From positions 1 to 47,685 of the forward strand of contig NZ_ARQK01000037.1 in NCBI RefSeq assembly GCF_000385215.1: DNA of 47,685 bases. Direction: 5' to 3'. This stretch comes from Thioalkalivibrio thiocyanoxidans ARh2 (lineage in GTDB: Bacteria > Pseudomonadota > Gammaproteobacteria > Ectothiorhodospirales > Ectothiorhodospiraceae). Shown here in pieces: positions 1-7,714 of the stretch. Under the pieces are notes generated by a model, which was given only the letters and a program-made list of their open reading frames with translations, did no database searches and was not told the DNA's origin. Position 1 is the first letter of the stretch, and each line of letters begins with the position of its first letter. Made by a program: the position numbers and the translations under genes.

Positions 1-513
1 TATGCGCACCTGTACCAGCTCCCGGTGACGGGGCTGCGCTTCTTTACCGTCTACGGCCCGTGGGGCCGTCCGGACATGGCGCTGTTCCTGTTCACGAAGA
101 AGATCCTGGCGGGCGAGCCCATCGACGTCTTCAACTACGGCCATCATCGGCGCGACTTCACCTACATCGACGATATCGTCGAGGGCGTGATCCGCGCGTT
201 GGATCGTCCGGCACGGGCCAATCCCGCGTGGACCGGGGCCGAGCCCGACTCGGCGACGAGTGCGGCACCCTACCGGCTGTACAACATCGGCAACCACGAG
301 CCGGTGGAGCTGATGCGCTACATCGAGGTGCTGGAAGACTGCCTGGGCAAGAAGGCCGAGAAGAATCTTCTGCCGCTGCAGCCGGGGGACGTGCCGGACA
401 CCTACGCCGACGTCGAGGCTCTGCGCGAGGACGTGGGCTATGCCCCCGCGACCGCGGTGGAAGACGGTATCGCCCGCTTTGTCGAGTGGTATCGCGAGTA
501 CTACCGCGTCTGA
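1..513 (+). CDS. NAD-dependent nucleotide-sugar epimerase, likely UDP-glucuronate 4-epimerase (3' fragment)
   Basis: The reading frame is open from the first base, so the 5' half lies outside the window. The visible 170 residues are the C-terminal, substrate-binding half of an extended short-chain dehydrogenase/reductase. The run [19 protein letters not shown] and the later [19 protein letters not shown] are hallmarks of the UDP-glucuronate 4-epimerase (CapI/LpsL) group, which makes UDP-galacturonate for capsule or LPS. The Rossmann NAD motif and the YxxxK catalytic pair belong to the missing part. Full-length members are about 330-340 residues, so roughly half is present. The end is normal (TGA at 511-513). 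The next gene converges on it from the minus strand only 30 bp away, so it is the last gene of whatever operon lies to the left. Related UDP-sugar epimerases are possible, but the PWGRPDMA signature favours this subgroup. Confidence 0.85.
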   Translation, partial: YAHLYQLPVTGLRFFTVYGPWGRPDMALFLFTKKILAGEPIDVFNYGHHRRDFTYIDDIVEGVIRALDRPARANPAWTGAEPDSATSAAPYRLYNIGNHEPVELMRYIEVLEDCLGKKAEKNLLPLQPGDVPDTYADVEALREDVGYAPATAVEDGIARFVEWYREYYRV

Positions 514-543
514 TCAGTCACCCGTGCGCGCCGTGCTGGCGCG

Positions 544-2166
544 CTACCCCCAGTAGCCCTGCCGGAACCACTGGCCGCTGCGCAGGCAGCGGTACAGCCA
601 CAGTCTGCGACCCTGCCGGTCGCGCGTGACCGCGTAATCGCGGCGCACATCCTGCCCGCGGTCCCACCAGCCATCCTCCAGTCGACCCAGCCCGTGCGTA
701 TGCAGCGGGGGCGGGATCGGTTGCGGGTCCTCTAGCCAGAGCGCCGTGCCGCAGATCATTTGCGCGGGTGTCGGCGGCGGAGGCGAGGCCGCCGCGTCGA
801 GATCGTGTCGCGCGTCCTGGGCGGCCTCGGGGCGCGGGATGCCGCTGGCGGTGAGCCGGACGATCGCCTGCTCGCCCAGACGCGCGCTCAGACGGGCCAG
901 CACGGCCGGCAACTGCGCGTCCGCCGGCGGGTGGCCCGGGGTCTCGGCCAGCAGGCTGGCGCCCTGCGCGGGCGGGTCGAGCAGCCGCGCGGCCCGCAGG
1001 CGCAGCCCGATGACCGGTGCGGGCAGGGCCTCGCGCTCCAGCCGGGTCTGCCACAGGGGCAGCCAGTCCTCGGCGCGGATACCGGGGTGGCCGCGCTCCA
1101 GCGTTATTCGGGTAGGGGTGATCCGGGTATGTTCTTCGCGGTGTTTCAGTTCCAGCGTCATGCCCTGCAGGCTGCGGTTCAGGCCGCGCAGCTGGGCCTC
1201 GGCCTGGCGCAGCAGGCGCTTGAGCGGGAAGGCCAGGGCCCCGGTCGCGTGAATCTCGTGTTCCAGGCGCAGCGACAGGTCCAGTTCCGGGGGCGGATCG
1301 AAGCGCGGCAGGGTCTCCGTGCGCCGCCCCAGCAGCCGATCCAGCAGTACCAGCAACTCCGGGCCATGGCGACGCGCGAGCTCGGGGCGCGCCAACCGCA
1401 GCAGGTCGCCGAGCTGGCGCAGGCCGATGGCCCGCAGGCCCTCCCGGGTCGCGGCGGACAGTGGCAGGGCCTCCAGCGGGACGGGTGACAGGGTGCGGCG
1501 CAGGGCCTCGCTATCGTCGGGGATTGCGGGATTGCGCAGGGTGGCCAGCAGACGCGCGGCGGCCGGGCTGCGCGCCACGCCGATGCGCGGGTGGAAGCCC
1601 AGCCCCTTCAGGGTCTCCCGTACCCGCTCCCGCAGGGTGGCGAGCCCGCCGAACAGGCGCCGGCTGCGTCCGACCTCCAGCAGGATGCGCCGGGCCTCCG
1701 GCTCCGGGTGTACGTGATCGGAGAACTGCAGCAGTACGCCGGCCAGCATGGCGATCTGCGCGGTCTGGGCCTGCGGGTCGTGCTCGACGAGTTCCGGGGT
1801 GTCGAGGATGGCGAGGGCATCGGCCAGCGCCATGCCCGGCCGGGCCCCGGCGCGCCGCGCTGCGCGGTTGGTGGCATGCACGCGCGGCGCAGCGCCGGCC
1901 TCGACCACCAGCAGGGGGCGTTCGGTCAGCCGTGAACGGTCCGCCTCGGCACGCGCCAGGGTCTCCAGCGCCAGATGCGGCAGCTCGACCGCCATCCACT
2001 GTTCGTCTGCCGAGCATGGTTCGATCCGTGGGGCAGGGCCGGGCGCTGCCGGAGCCTGAGGGGGGGCAATCGAGGGCGGAATCAGGGCTGGCTGGCGCCA
2101 TGCGCGGGCCGGGCGAGACGTCTGCTGCGGGTGCGGGACGGCTTGTGGTCGCTCGGGATGGCCCAT
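544..2166 (-). CDS. imuB: ImuB, inactive Y-family polymerase homologue of the mutasome
   Basis: A 540-residue protein with the fold order of Y-family DNA polymerases. The palm start MAVELPHLALETLARAE (from residue 58) lacks the acidic metal-binding residues of DinB/UmuC, which is the known mark of ImuB. A helix-hairpin-helix-like stretch follows near residue 250 (REGLRAIGLRQLGDLLRLA), then a little-finger region. In the family ImuB is an adaptor bridging ImuA, the beta clamp and the DnaE2 polymerase in damage-induced translesion synthesis. The first 57 residues are Pro/Ala-rich and not typical of the family. A start at Met58 (base 1995) would give a more usual length, but the ATG at 2166 sits one base after the imuA stop (TGAGATG), which supports coupling and the longer form. 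It is the last gene of the lexA-imuA-imuB operon. Confidence 0.85.
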   Translation of the reverse strand: MGHPERPQAVPHPQQTSRPARAWRQPALIPPSIAPPQAPAAPGPAPRIEPCSADEQWMAVELPHLALETLARAEADRSRLTERPLLVVEAGAAPRVHATNRAARRAGARPGMALADALAILDTPELVEHDPQAQTAQIAMLAGVLLQFSDHVHPEPEARRILLEVGRSRRLFGGLATLRERVRETLKGLGFHPRIGVARSPAAARLLATLRNPAIPDDSEALRRTLSPVPLEALPLSAATREGLRAIGLRQLGDLLRLARPELARRHGPELLVLLDRLLGRRTETLPRFDPPPELDLSLRLEHEIHATGALAFPLKRLLRQAEAQLRGLNRSLQGMTLELKHREEHTRITPTRITLERGHPGIRAEDWLPLWQTRLEREALPAPVIGLRLRAARLLDPPAQGASLLAETPGHPPADAQLPAVLARLSARLGEQAIVRLTASGIPRPEAAQDARHDLDAAASPPPPTPAQMICGTALWLEDPQPIPPPLHTHGLGRLEDGWWDRGQDVRRDYAVTRDRQGRRLWLYRCLRSGQWFRQGYWG

Positions 2167-2167
2167 C

Positions 2168-2791
2168 TCAGGGTACCGGGATGTGCAGGGTCTGGTCGGA
2201 ACGGGCCCAGTCGCCGATGCCCTTCAGGCAGTGCAGTTCGAGGCCGTCGGTGGCGGGCTGCCAGCGCAGGCGCTGATGGGCCGGGGAGGGCTGCTCCGCG
2301 GCGCGCGGCGGGCGGTACAGGATGGCGCAGGCCTGGCTTTCGGCTGCGGCCAGGCGCAGCCGGCGCAGCAGCGCGGTTTCCACCGGGCCGCCCAGCCAGG
2401 CCAGCAGGACGCCGAAGGCCGGGTCACGCAGGCACTGCTCGCCGGCCCAGAGGGTGTCGCGGGCGTGTTCGGTGCGGATCAGCAGCACCCGTTCCTGCGG
2501 GATGCCAAGCGGCTGCCAGCCGGGCAGCCAGGGCGTGGCGGGCGGCGCCAGCAGCGCGATCCAGTACCCTTCGCGGCCACAGGACGCGAGCATGGGGACC
2601 AGCAGGCGGGTCTCGCCGCAGCCAAAGGGGGCGCCCAGGAGTTCGATCAGCTGGCCGCGCGGCCAGCCGCCCCCCAGGGCGCGGTCCAGCGCCGGGTGGC
2701 CGCTCGGCCAGACCGGGGCATTCGCGGCAGGGGCGGCGCTGCGCCCGCGCCACAGCGCCGGATGATCGAGCAGGGCATCAATGCCGGGCAT
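2168..2791 (-). CDS. imuA: ImuA, RecA-like mutasome protein
   Basis: A 207-residue protein of the ImuA family (often labelled SulA-like or RecA-like). Residues 28-60 (VWPSGHPALDRALGGGWPRGQLIELLG) align with the start of the RecA core. The position of the Walker A loop is degenerate (GAPFGCGET), so ATP binding is doubtful. In characterised cassettes ImuA works with ImuB and DnaE2 in SOS mutagenesis. The gene overlaps the lexA stop by one base (TAATG at 2793-2789) and ends one base before imuB. It is therefore co-transcribed from the lexA promoter and should be induced by DNA damage through the LexA box at 3426-3441. Confidence 0.85.
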   Translation of the reverse strand: MPGIDALLDHPALWRGRSAAPAANAPVWPSGHPALDRALGGGWPRGQLIELLGAPFGCGETRLLVPMLASCGREGYWIALLAPPATPWLPGWQPLGIPQERVLLIRTEHARDTLWAGEQCLRDPAFGVLLAWLGGPVETALLRRLRLAAAESQACAILYRPPRAAEQPSPAHQRLRWQPATDGLELHCLKGIGDWARSDQTLHIPVP

Positions 2792-3405
2792 TACTGCAGT
2801 TCAAGATCGCGCAGTACGCCGACCCCGATACCCTCGATTGCCAGCTCCTGGCGCTCCAGGTCGATCTCGATCGGGGCAAAGTCGGGGTTCTCCGGCAGCA
2901 GGCGCACGCGGGGACCGTCCTGCTCGAAGCGCTTGACCGTCACCTCGTCCTCGATGCGGGCCACGACGATCTGGCCAGGGCGGGCCTCCGGGGTCTGGCG
3001 GACGGCCAGTAGGTCGCCATCGAGGATGCCGGCGTCGCGCATGCTCTCGCCATGCACGCGCAGCAGGTAGTCCGGGCGGGCCCGGAACAGGCTGTCGTCG
3101 ATCCGGTAGTGGCGTTCGATATGCTCGGTGGCGAGTATCGGCGAGCCGGCGGCCACGCGCCCGACCAGGGGCAGTTCGGCCGGTCGGGCCGCATGCGTAC
3201 CGGCCAGGCGGATACCGCGCGCGGCCCCGCCCACCAGCTCGATCGCGCCCTTTTTCTCCAGGGCCTTCAAGTGGCATTCGGATGCATAGGGCGAGCGAAA
3301 GCCAAAGGCACGGGCGATCTCGCTGCGCGTCGGGGCCGTGCCCTGGGTGGCGACGGTCTCGGTGATGTAGTCGAGGATGGCCTGCTGGCGCGCGGTCAGG
3401 GACAC
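2791..3405 (-). CDS. lexA: LexA repressor
   Basis: A 204-residue SOS repressor of normal length. The N-terminal winged-helix DNA-binding domain (residues 1-68) is followed by the self-cleavage site Ala86-Gly87 (GRVAAGSPI). The S24 peptidase dyad is Ser121 (HGESMRD) and Lys158 (VTVKRFE). It represses SOS genes until RecA filaments stimulate its autocleavage. The start is a GTG at 3405 with GGAG 8 bases upstream. A perfect LexA box lies 20 bp before this start, so it is autoregulated. It heads the lexA-imuA-imuB operon. Such cassettes often carry a second LexA (LexA2), so a housekeeping lexA could exist elsewhere in the genome. Confidence 0.95.
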   Translation of the reverse strand: MSLTARQQAILDYITETVATQGTAPTRSEIARAFGFRSPYASECHLKALEKKGAIELVGGAARGIRLAGTHAARPAELPLVGRVAAGSPILATEHIERHYRIDDSLFRARPDYLLRVHGESMRDAGILDGDLLAVRQTPEARPGQIVVARIEDEVTVKRFEQDGPRVRLLPENPDFAPIEIDLERQELAIEGIGVGVLRDLELQ

Positions 3406-3425
3406 GGCGAATACTCCACGGATGA

Positions 3426-3441
3426 CTGTTTATAAATACAG
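3426..3441 (-). promoter_or_regulatory. LexA (SOS) box upstream of lexA
   Basis: CTGT-TTATAAAT-ACAG is a perfect match to the gammaproteobacterial consensus CTGT-N8-ACAG with an A/T-only spacer. It lies 20 bp upstream of the lexA GTG, where it would cover the core promoter. It should control the whole lexA-imuA-imuB operon. The divergent antiporter gene starts 152 bp away, so regulation of that gene is less likely. Confidence 0.93.
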
Positions 3442-3593
3442 TATCCCGTGGCCGGGGCCGAGGCAAGTGCGAGGACTTGTCGCGCGCATTGAGAACGGCG
3501 GATTCTTGTCCGGGGGCACCCCCTGGAGGTCGGTTCCAGGGTGATCATGCGATGATGGCCCGCATGTGGGTCCGAAGGACATAAAGGGGTTCG

Positions 3594-5390
3594 ATGGACT
3601 GGATTTTTCCGCTGATCCTGATTGGCGCCGGGCTGATCGTGGTCTCGGTGCTGACGTCGGCGCTGTCGTTCCGGCTGGGTGCACCGCTGTTGCTCGTGTT
3701 CCTGGGCATCGGCCTGCTCGCCGGCGAAGACGGCCTCGGGCTCGAGTTCGACGACCCCAATACCGCGTTCCTGATCGGCAGCCTTGCGCTGGCCGTGATC
3801 CTGTTCGACTCCGGCTTTGGCACCCGGCTGCGGACCCTGCGCCGGGCGGCGGGTCCAGCCATTGTGCTGGCCACGGTCGGAGTCGCCCTGACCACGCTGC
3901 TGCTGGGCGCGGCGGCCCACTGGCTGCTGGATCTGCCCTGGGGCTATGCGCTGTTGCTGGGGGCCCTGATCAGCTCCACGGATGCCGCGGCGGTGTTCTT
4001 CCTGCTGCGGGTGGGCGGGGTGAAGATCAACCGCCGCGTGCGCTCCATCCTGGAGGTGGAGTCGGGCTCCAACGACCCGATGGCGATCTTCCTGACCGTG
4101 GTCTTCATCGAGTGGATCCTGTCCGGCACCACGGTCGGTGGCCTGGCCACACTGTTCGCCACGGAATTCCTGTGGCAGATGGGGCTAGGTCTCCTGCTCG
4201 GCGTGGTGGGCGGCTATCTGCTGGTGGAACTGGTCAATCGCCTGCCGCTGGAGGAGGGGCTTTACCCGATCGCGGTGATGGCCGGCGCGGTAAGCCTGTT
4301 TGCCCTGGCCGGCTGGCTGGGGGGCAGCGGGTTCCTGGCCGCCTATGTGGCGGGCATCGTGGCGGGCAACCGCAAGATGCGGGGCGCGGCGAAGCTGCAC
4401 CGACAGCAGCAGGGGCTGACCTGGCTGGCGCAGATCAGCATGTTCCTGATCCTGGGGTTGCTGGCCACGCCCTCGGAGTTTCCGTCGCTGGCGCTGCCGG
4501 CCCTGGCGCTGGGCCTGGTGCTGATCCTGCTTGCCCGGCCACTGGCGGTCTGGCTCTGTCTGCTGCCCTTTCGGCAGGACTGGCGGAGCACGGCGTTTGT
4601 CTCCTGGGTGGGCCTGCGCGGGGCGGTGTCGATCCTGCTGGCGATCCTGCCGATGGTGGCCGGTGTCGAGGGCGGAGAGGTGTTCTTCAACATCGTGTTC
4701 ATGATGGTGCTGGTCTCGCTACTGGTGCAGGGCTGGACGATTCGCCCGGTGGCTGAGCGGCTCGGGCTGGTAGTGCCGCCGGAGATGGGCCCGGTGGAAC
4801 GCGTGCAGCTGGAACTGCCCGGCAGTCCGCGGCATGAACTGGCGGTGTACCGCGTGATCGAGGACAGTCCAGTCCTGCGCGGGGCGCGTCTGCCACGCTG
4901 GGCGCGCCCGTCGCTGGTGGTGCGCGAGGGGCGTTCGGTGCGCTATCAGCAGGCCGGGCGCCTGACGCCGGGGGACTATCTCTACATCTTCGTGGTGCCG
5001 GAGTACGTGCCGCTACTGGACCGCCTGTTCGCCAGCCCGCGTATCCCGGGTCATGACGATCCCGAGTTCTTCGGCGAGTTGCCGTTGAACTCGGAAAAAT
5101 CGCTGGCCGATCTGTGCCAGATATACGGGGTGTCCTGCGAAGAGGTGGATGCGCAGCTGACCATCGGCGAATATCTGGCGCAGGAGCTCCCGGGAGAACC
5201 GGTCGTGGGTGACCGGGTGAGCTTCGGTTCCGCGGACCTGATCGTGCGCGAGGTCGACGAGGCCGGGCAGGTCACGCAGGCGGGGCTGGCCTTTCTGCGC
5301 CATGGGGCCGGGGGGGACGGGCTCACTCTGCCCTGGTACGGCTGGTGGCGGGCACTGCGCGGGCGTCGTGCCCCGAAGAGCCAGGGCTAA
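3594..5390 (+). CDS. Potassium/proton antiporter of the CPA1 family, NhaP2/CvrA-like
   Basis: A 598-residue inner-membrane protein. Residues 1 to about 390 form the hydrophobic Na+/H+-exchanger domain with some 12-13 membrane segments. The transport motif is GALISSTDAAAVFF near residue 125 and is followed by VESGSNDPMAIFL near residue 155. The C-terminal 200 residues are soluble: a TrkA-C/RCK-C-like region (about 400-490) and a CorC/HlyC-like tail, as in NhaP2. In the family this exports K+ (or Na+) in exchange for H+ and limits cytoplasmic K+ at low salt. AAGGGG lies 5 bases before the ATG. It is divergent from lexA and converges on two small PII-like genes, with only 28 bp between the stop codons. 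Substrate preference (K+ or Na+) cannot be read from sequence alone. Confidence 0.88.
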   Translation: MDWIFPLILIGAGLIVVSVLTSALSFRLGAPLLLVFLGIGLLAGEDGLGLEFDDPNTAFLIGSLALAVILFDSGFGTRLRTLRRAAGPAIVLATVGVALTTLLLGAAAHWLLDLPWGYALLLGALISSTDAAAVFFLLRVGGVKINRRVRSILEVESGSNDPMAIFLTVVFIEWILSGTTVGGLATLFATEFLWQMGLGLLLGVVGGYLLVELVNRLPLEEGLYPIAVMAGAVSLFALAGWLGGSGFLAAYVAGIVAGNRKMRGAAKLHRQQQGLTWLAQISMFLILGLLATPSEFPSLALPALALGLVLILLARPLAVWLCLLPFRQDWRSTAFVSWVGLRGAVSILLAILPMVAGVEGGEVFFNIVFMMVLVSLLVQGWTIRPVAERLGLVVPPEMGPVERVQLELPGSPRHELAVYRVIEDSPVLRGARLPRWARPSLVVREGRSVRYQQAGRLTPGDYLYIFVVPEYVPLLDRLFASPRIPGHDDPEFFGELPLNSEKSLADLCQIYGVSCEEVDAQLTIGEYLAQELPGEPVVGDRVSFGSADLIVREVDEAGQVTQAGLAFLRHGAGGDGLTLPWYGWWRALRGRRAPKSQG

Positions 5391-5418
5391 TCAAAAGCCT
5401 TGCACTGGGCAGCGCTTT

Positions 5419-5769
5419 TTACGGCGAGCCCTGCTCCAGTGTCTTGCGCAGGTGTTCGATCTGCTCCGGCTTGATGCCGGCGATGTCCTTGATCGGCAGG
5501 GTAAACGCGAAGCCGTTCCCCACCTCGCTCAGCGCGAGTTCTTCGTCCAGGCGCTTCAGCAGGCGTTCGGCGAGACTGGCCTCCAGGACCATCAGCAGTA
5601 CCGTGCGGGCCGCGGAGTCCTTCAGGTCCATGATCGGTGTGCGGCGCAGCTGGGCAATGCCCTGGCCCTCCAGCAGCGTCAGGCCGGCCGCGCCCTCGCG
5701 GCGGACGGTCTCGATGGCGCGGTCGGCCCGGTTGCGCGGGACCACGGCGGCGAGCAGTACGAATTGCAT
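5419..5769 (-). CDS. Small PII-like protein (first of a pair)
   Basis: 116 residues, starting at MQFVLLAAVVPRNRADRAI with GAGGA upstream. A longer in-frame start exists at 5853 but would overlap the neighbouring gene. The fold pattern is that of PII signal proteins. A first strand and helix are followed by EGAAGLTLLEGQGIAQ, which matches the GVQGITVTEVKGFG segment of GlnB. A second strand-helix repeat (TVLLMVLEASLAERLLKRL) and EVGNGFAFTLPIKDIAGI follow, matching GDGKIFVFDLEQAVRI. The T-loop is short and has no uridylylation Tyr, so this is a PII-like protein and not GlnB/GlnK. Known PII-like proteins bind nucleotides and often regulate a neighbouring transporter. The antiporter next door is the obvious candidate partner, but the genes are convergent and that link is inference. 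It ends 28 bp from the antiporter stop. Confidence 0.68.
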   Translation of the reverse strand: MQFVLLAAVVPRNRADRAIETVRREGAAGLTLLEGQGIAQLRRTPIMDLKDSAARTVLLMVLEASLAERLLKRLDEELALSEVGNGFAFTLPIKDIAGIKPEQIEHLRKTLEQGSP

Positions 5770-5800
5770 GGCGTTCCTCGCGCAGGAGATCAGTGTTTCC

Positions 5801-6127
5801 TTAGGGTTGGGCAGGGCCACCGACGAACTGCATGCCCGCCAGGGCCTGGGCATCCAGCGTGAAGGCCAGACCGTTGTAGGGCTGCAGCAGGTCCAGTTCC
5901 AGGTTCAGGCGGCGGGCGATGCGCTCGGCGCGTTCCTCGTCCAGCTCCCAGATGCAGATCGACTCACGACCCTGGTAGGTCACGCCGAGAAAGGTCATGT
6001 GGTCCGGGAAGCCGAGCCCCGCACCGTGCATCACCGTGCCGTCCATGCTGCCTTCCTCGGCGGCGATCGCCAGCGCCAGATCCTCGCGGTCCTGATCGAC
6101 GATGGCTACCAGAAATGTTTCGGCCAT
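5801..6127 (-). CDS. Small PII-like protein (second of a pair)
   Basis: 108 residues from MAETFLVAIVDQDREDLAL. It is 31 bp upstream of the previous small gene and in the same orientation, so the two form one operon. The pattern is a strand, a helix, a strand, then ICIWELDEERAERIARRL followed by PYNGLAFTLDAQALAGMQ. This parallels the second half of the neighbouring PII-like protein (GNGFAFTLPIKDIAGI), so the pair may derive from an old duplication. It contains no CxxC or other metal site and no T-loop Tyr. No function can be named. Its 5' end faces the divergent methyltransferase gene across 165 bp. A longer in-frame start at 6403 is unlikely because it runs into that gene. Confidence 0.55.
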   Translation of the reverse strand: MAETFLVAIVDQDREDLALAIAAEEGSMDGTVMHGAGLGFPDHMTFLGVTYQGRESICIWELDEERAERIARRLNLELDLLQPYNGLAFTLDAQALAGMQFVGGPAQP

Positions 6128-6292
6128 TAGGTGACCCCTGTTTGTTGGGTTCGCGTGCCTGGTGCCAGTGAGTATCTCAGCAACGCCTGCCGGGTGCCCA
6201 GACCCATGCCGTTGATCCGGCAGCGACTGCAGACGAAACGAAGTCCTGTTCGCCGTACCATACCCGGAATGTCGCAAGGGAGACACGGATCC

Positions 6293-7531
6293 ATGTACGA
6301 CCCCTTTGCCTGCCCGGGCCGTACGCCACCGACATCGAGCATGCCGCACAAGGCGCTGGATGTCGGTTTTACGCTGGATTGGGCCAGTGCCGAGGCCCGG
6401 CATCGCGACTGTCTGTTTCTGCCGTGGCTGATGCCGGTACAGGACGCCTGGCCGGGTGCCGTCGGGTCACAACTGGCCGGCGCGAAGGTTGGCGAGGCAG
6501 TGGAAGTTCCGGGGGAGCCGCTGGTCCCGGGGTGGGACCCGGCAGGGGAGGTAGAACTGCCGTCGGTGGCCTTCAATCAGCGCCTACGCCGGCGTCGGGT
6601 GGTGGAACCCCGTGCCGGGCGTTTCTATCCGCGGGCGTTCATCGCCGGTCACGCCGGCATCGAGGCCGGTGACCGCGAGCTGTTCCGCATCGGCGCGCTG
6701 GAGGACGCGCGGCTCATCGCGGACCTGAACCACCCGCTGGCGGACGCAGACCTGCAGCTGCGCGCTAGGGTAATGGCGTTTCACGAGCAGGGACGCGACG
6801 ACGATCGGGCGATGGACGTTACCCGGATGCTGACGGCGCGCGGCCCGGGGATGCAGGCGCGCTGGCACGGGCGGCCGACGGCCTTCTGGTCCGGAGATGC
6901 CTGCGAGCGCGAGGATTCCGCGCCCGATCGCGACTTCTACGCCAGTCCACGACTGGTGCATCACCTGGATGCCACGGCCCGCGCCCGGATCGCGGCGCTG
7001 TACGCCACGCTGATCCCCTCGGGCGCGCGGGTGCTGGACCTGATGAGCAGCTGGGCATCGCACCTCGATCAGGTGCGAGAACCCGAGGCCGTTGTCGGGC
7101 TGGGCATGAACCACGAGGAGCTGGCCGCCAACGCGACCCTGGATCAGGCCCTGGTGCACGACCTGAACCGGCAGCCGGCGATTCCGCTGCCGTCCGCGAG
7201 TTTCGACGCGGTGGTGTGTACCGCCTCGGTGGAGTACCTGACGCGCCCACAGGCGGTATTCGCCTCGGTGCGCGAGTTGTTGCGCCCGGGCGGGGTGTTC
7301 GTGGTGACGTTCTCCGATCGCTGCTTTCCGACCAAGGCGATCGCGGTCTGGGAGCAGTTGTATGACTTCGAGCGCATGGGGCTGGTGCTCGATTTGTTCC
7401 TGCGCGCAGGATTCGGCGACCTTTCCACGCTCTCGTTGCGCGGCCTGCCGCGCCCGCCGGACGATCCGTATGCCGGGCGGCTGGAACATGCCGATCCGGT
7501 TTTCGCGGTCTGGGGTTGTCGGCGGGACTGA
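6293..7531 (+). CDS. FKBP (SlyD-like) domain fused to a SAM-dependent methyltransferase
   Basis: 412 residues from the ATG at 6293, which has AAGGGAGA 9 bases upstream. Residues about 23-163 resemble the SlyD/FKBP peptidyl-prolyl isomerase fold. LAGAKVGEAVEV corresponds to the SlyD LEGHEVGDKFDV segment, and DLNHPLADADLQLRARV corresponds to the DGNHMLAGQNLKFNVEV segment. Residues about 215-412 are a class I methyltransferase. Its atypical motif I is RVLDLMSSWASHL (246-258), followed by PLPSASFDAVVCTASVEYL and LLRPGGVFVVTF. The DLMSSWxSHL form is shared with a little-studied methyltransferase group also found in plants and cyanobacteria. The substrate is unknown. The fusion suggests a protein or peptide substrate presented by the FKBP part (inference). 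The gene is monocistronic and followed by a dispersed repeat and ftsK. Confidence 0.75.
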   Translation: MYDPFACPGRTPPTSSMPHKALDVGFTLDWASAEARHRDCLFLPWLMPVQDAWPGAVGSQLAGAKVGEAVEVPGEPLVPGWDPAGEVELPSVAFNQRLRRRRVVEPRAGRFYPRAFIAGHAGIEAGDRELFRIGALEDARLIADLNHPLADADLQLRARVMAFHEQGRDDDRAMDVTRMLTARGPGMQARWHGRPTAFWSGDACEREDSAPDRDFYASPRLVHHLDATARARIAALYATLIPSGARVLDLMSSWASHLDQVREPEAVVGLGMNHEELAANATLDQALVHDLNRQPAIPLPSASFDAVVCTASVEYLTRPQAVFASVRELLRPGGVFVVTFSDRCFPTKAIAVWEQLYDFERMGLVLDLFLRAGFGDLSTLSLRGLPRPPDDPYAGRLEHADPVFAVWGCRRD

Positions 7532-7537
7532 GGGAGC

Positions 7538-7561
7538 TTCGCGGGCAAGCCCGCTCCCACA
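7538..7561. repeat. Dispersed REP-like palindromic repeat, copy 1
   Basis: The core GCGGGCAAGCCCGC is a perfect short dyad followed by TCCCACA. The same unit recurs inverted at 14180-14203 and 14314-14337, and directly at 33284-33308. A variant lies at 11063-11088. All copies are intergenic. Such short palindromes are typical REP elements and here lie between the methyltransferase gene and ftsK. Confidence 0.7.
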
Positions 7562-7714
7562 ATGGCGGGGCTCACTGTGTGTGGGCAAAAAGGCAACCGG
7601 ACCGGACTCGGTTCTCAGGCTTGGCTGGCCTGGCACCACGAACGCTGTTTTAACCGGTAAACTGCGCGATGATTCGCAATGCCCGCGTCGCGGGCCGAAC
7701 ACGATGGGGAGCGC

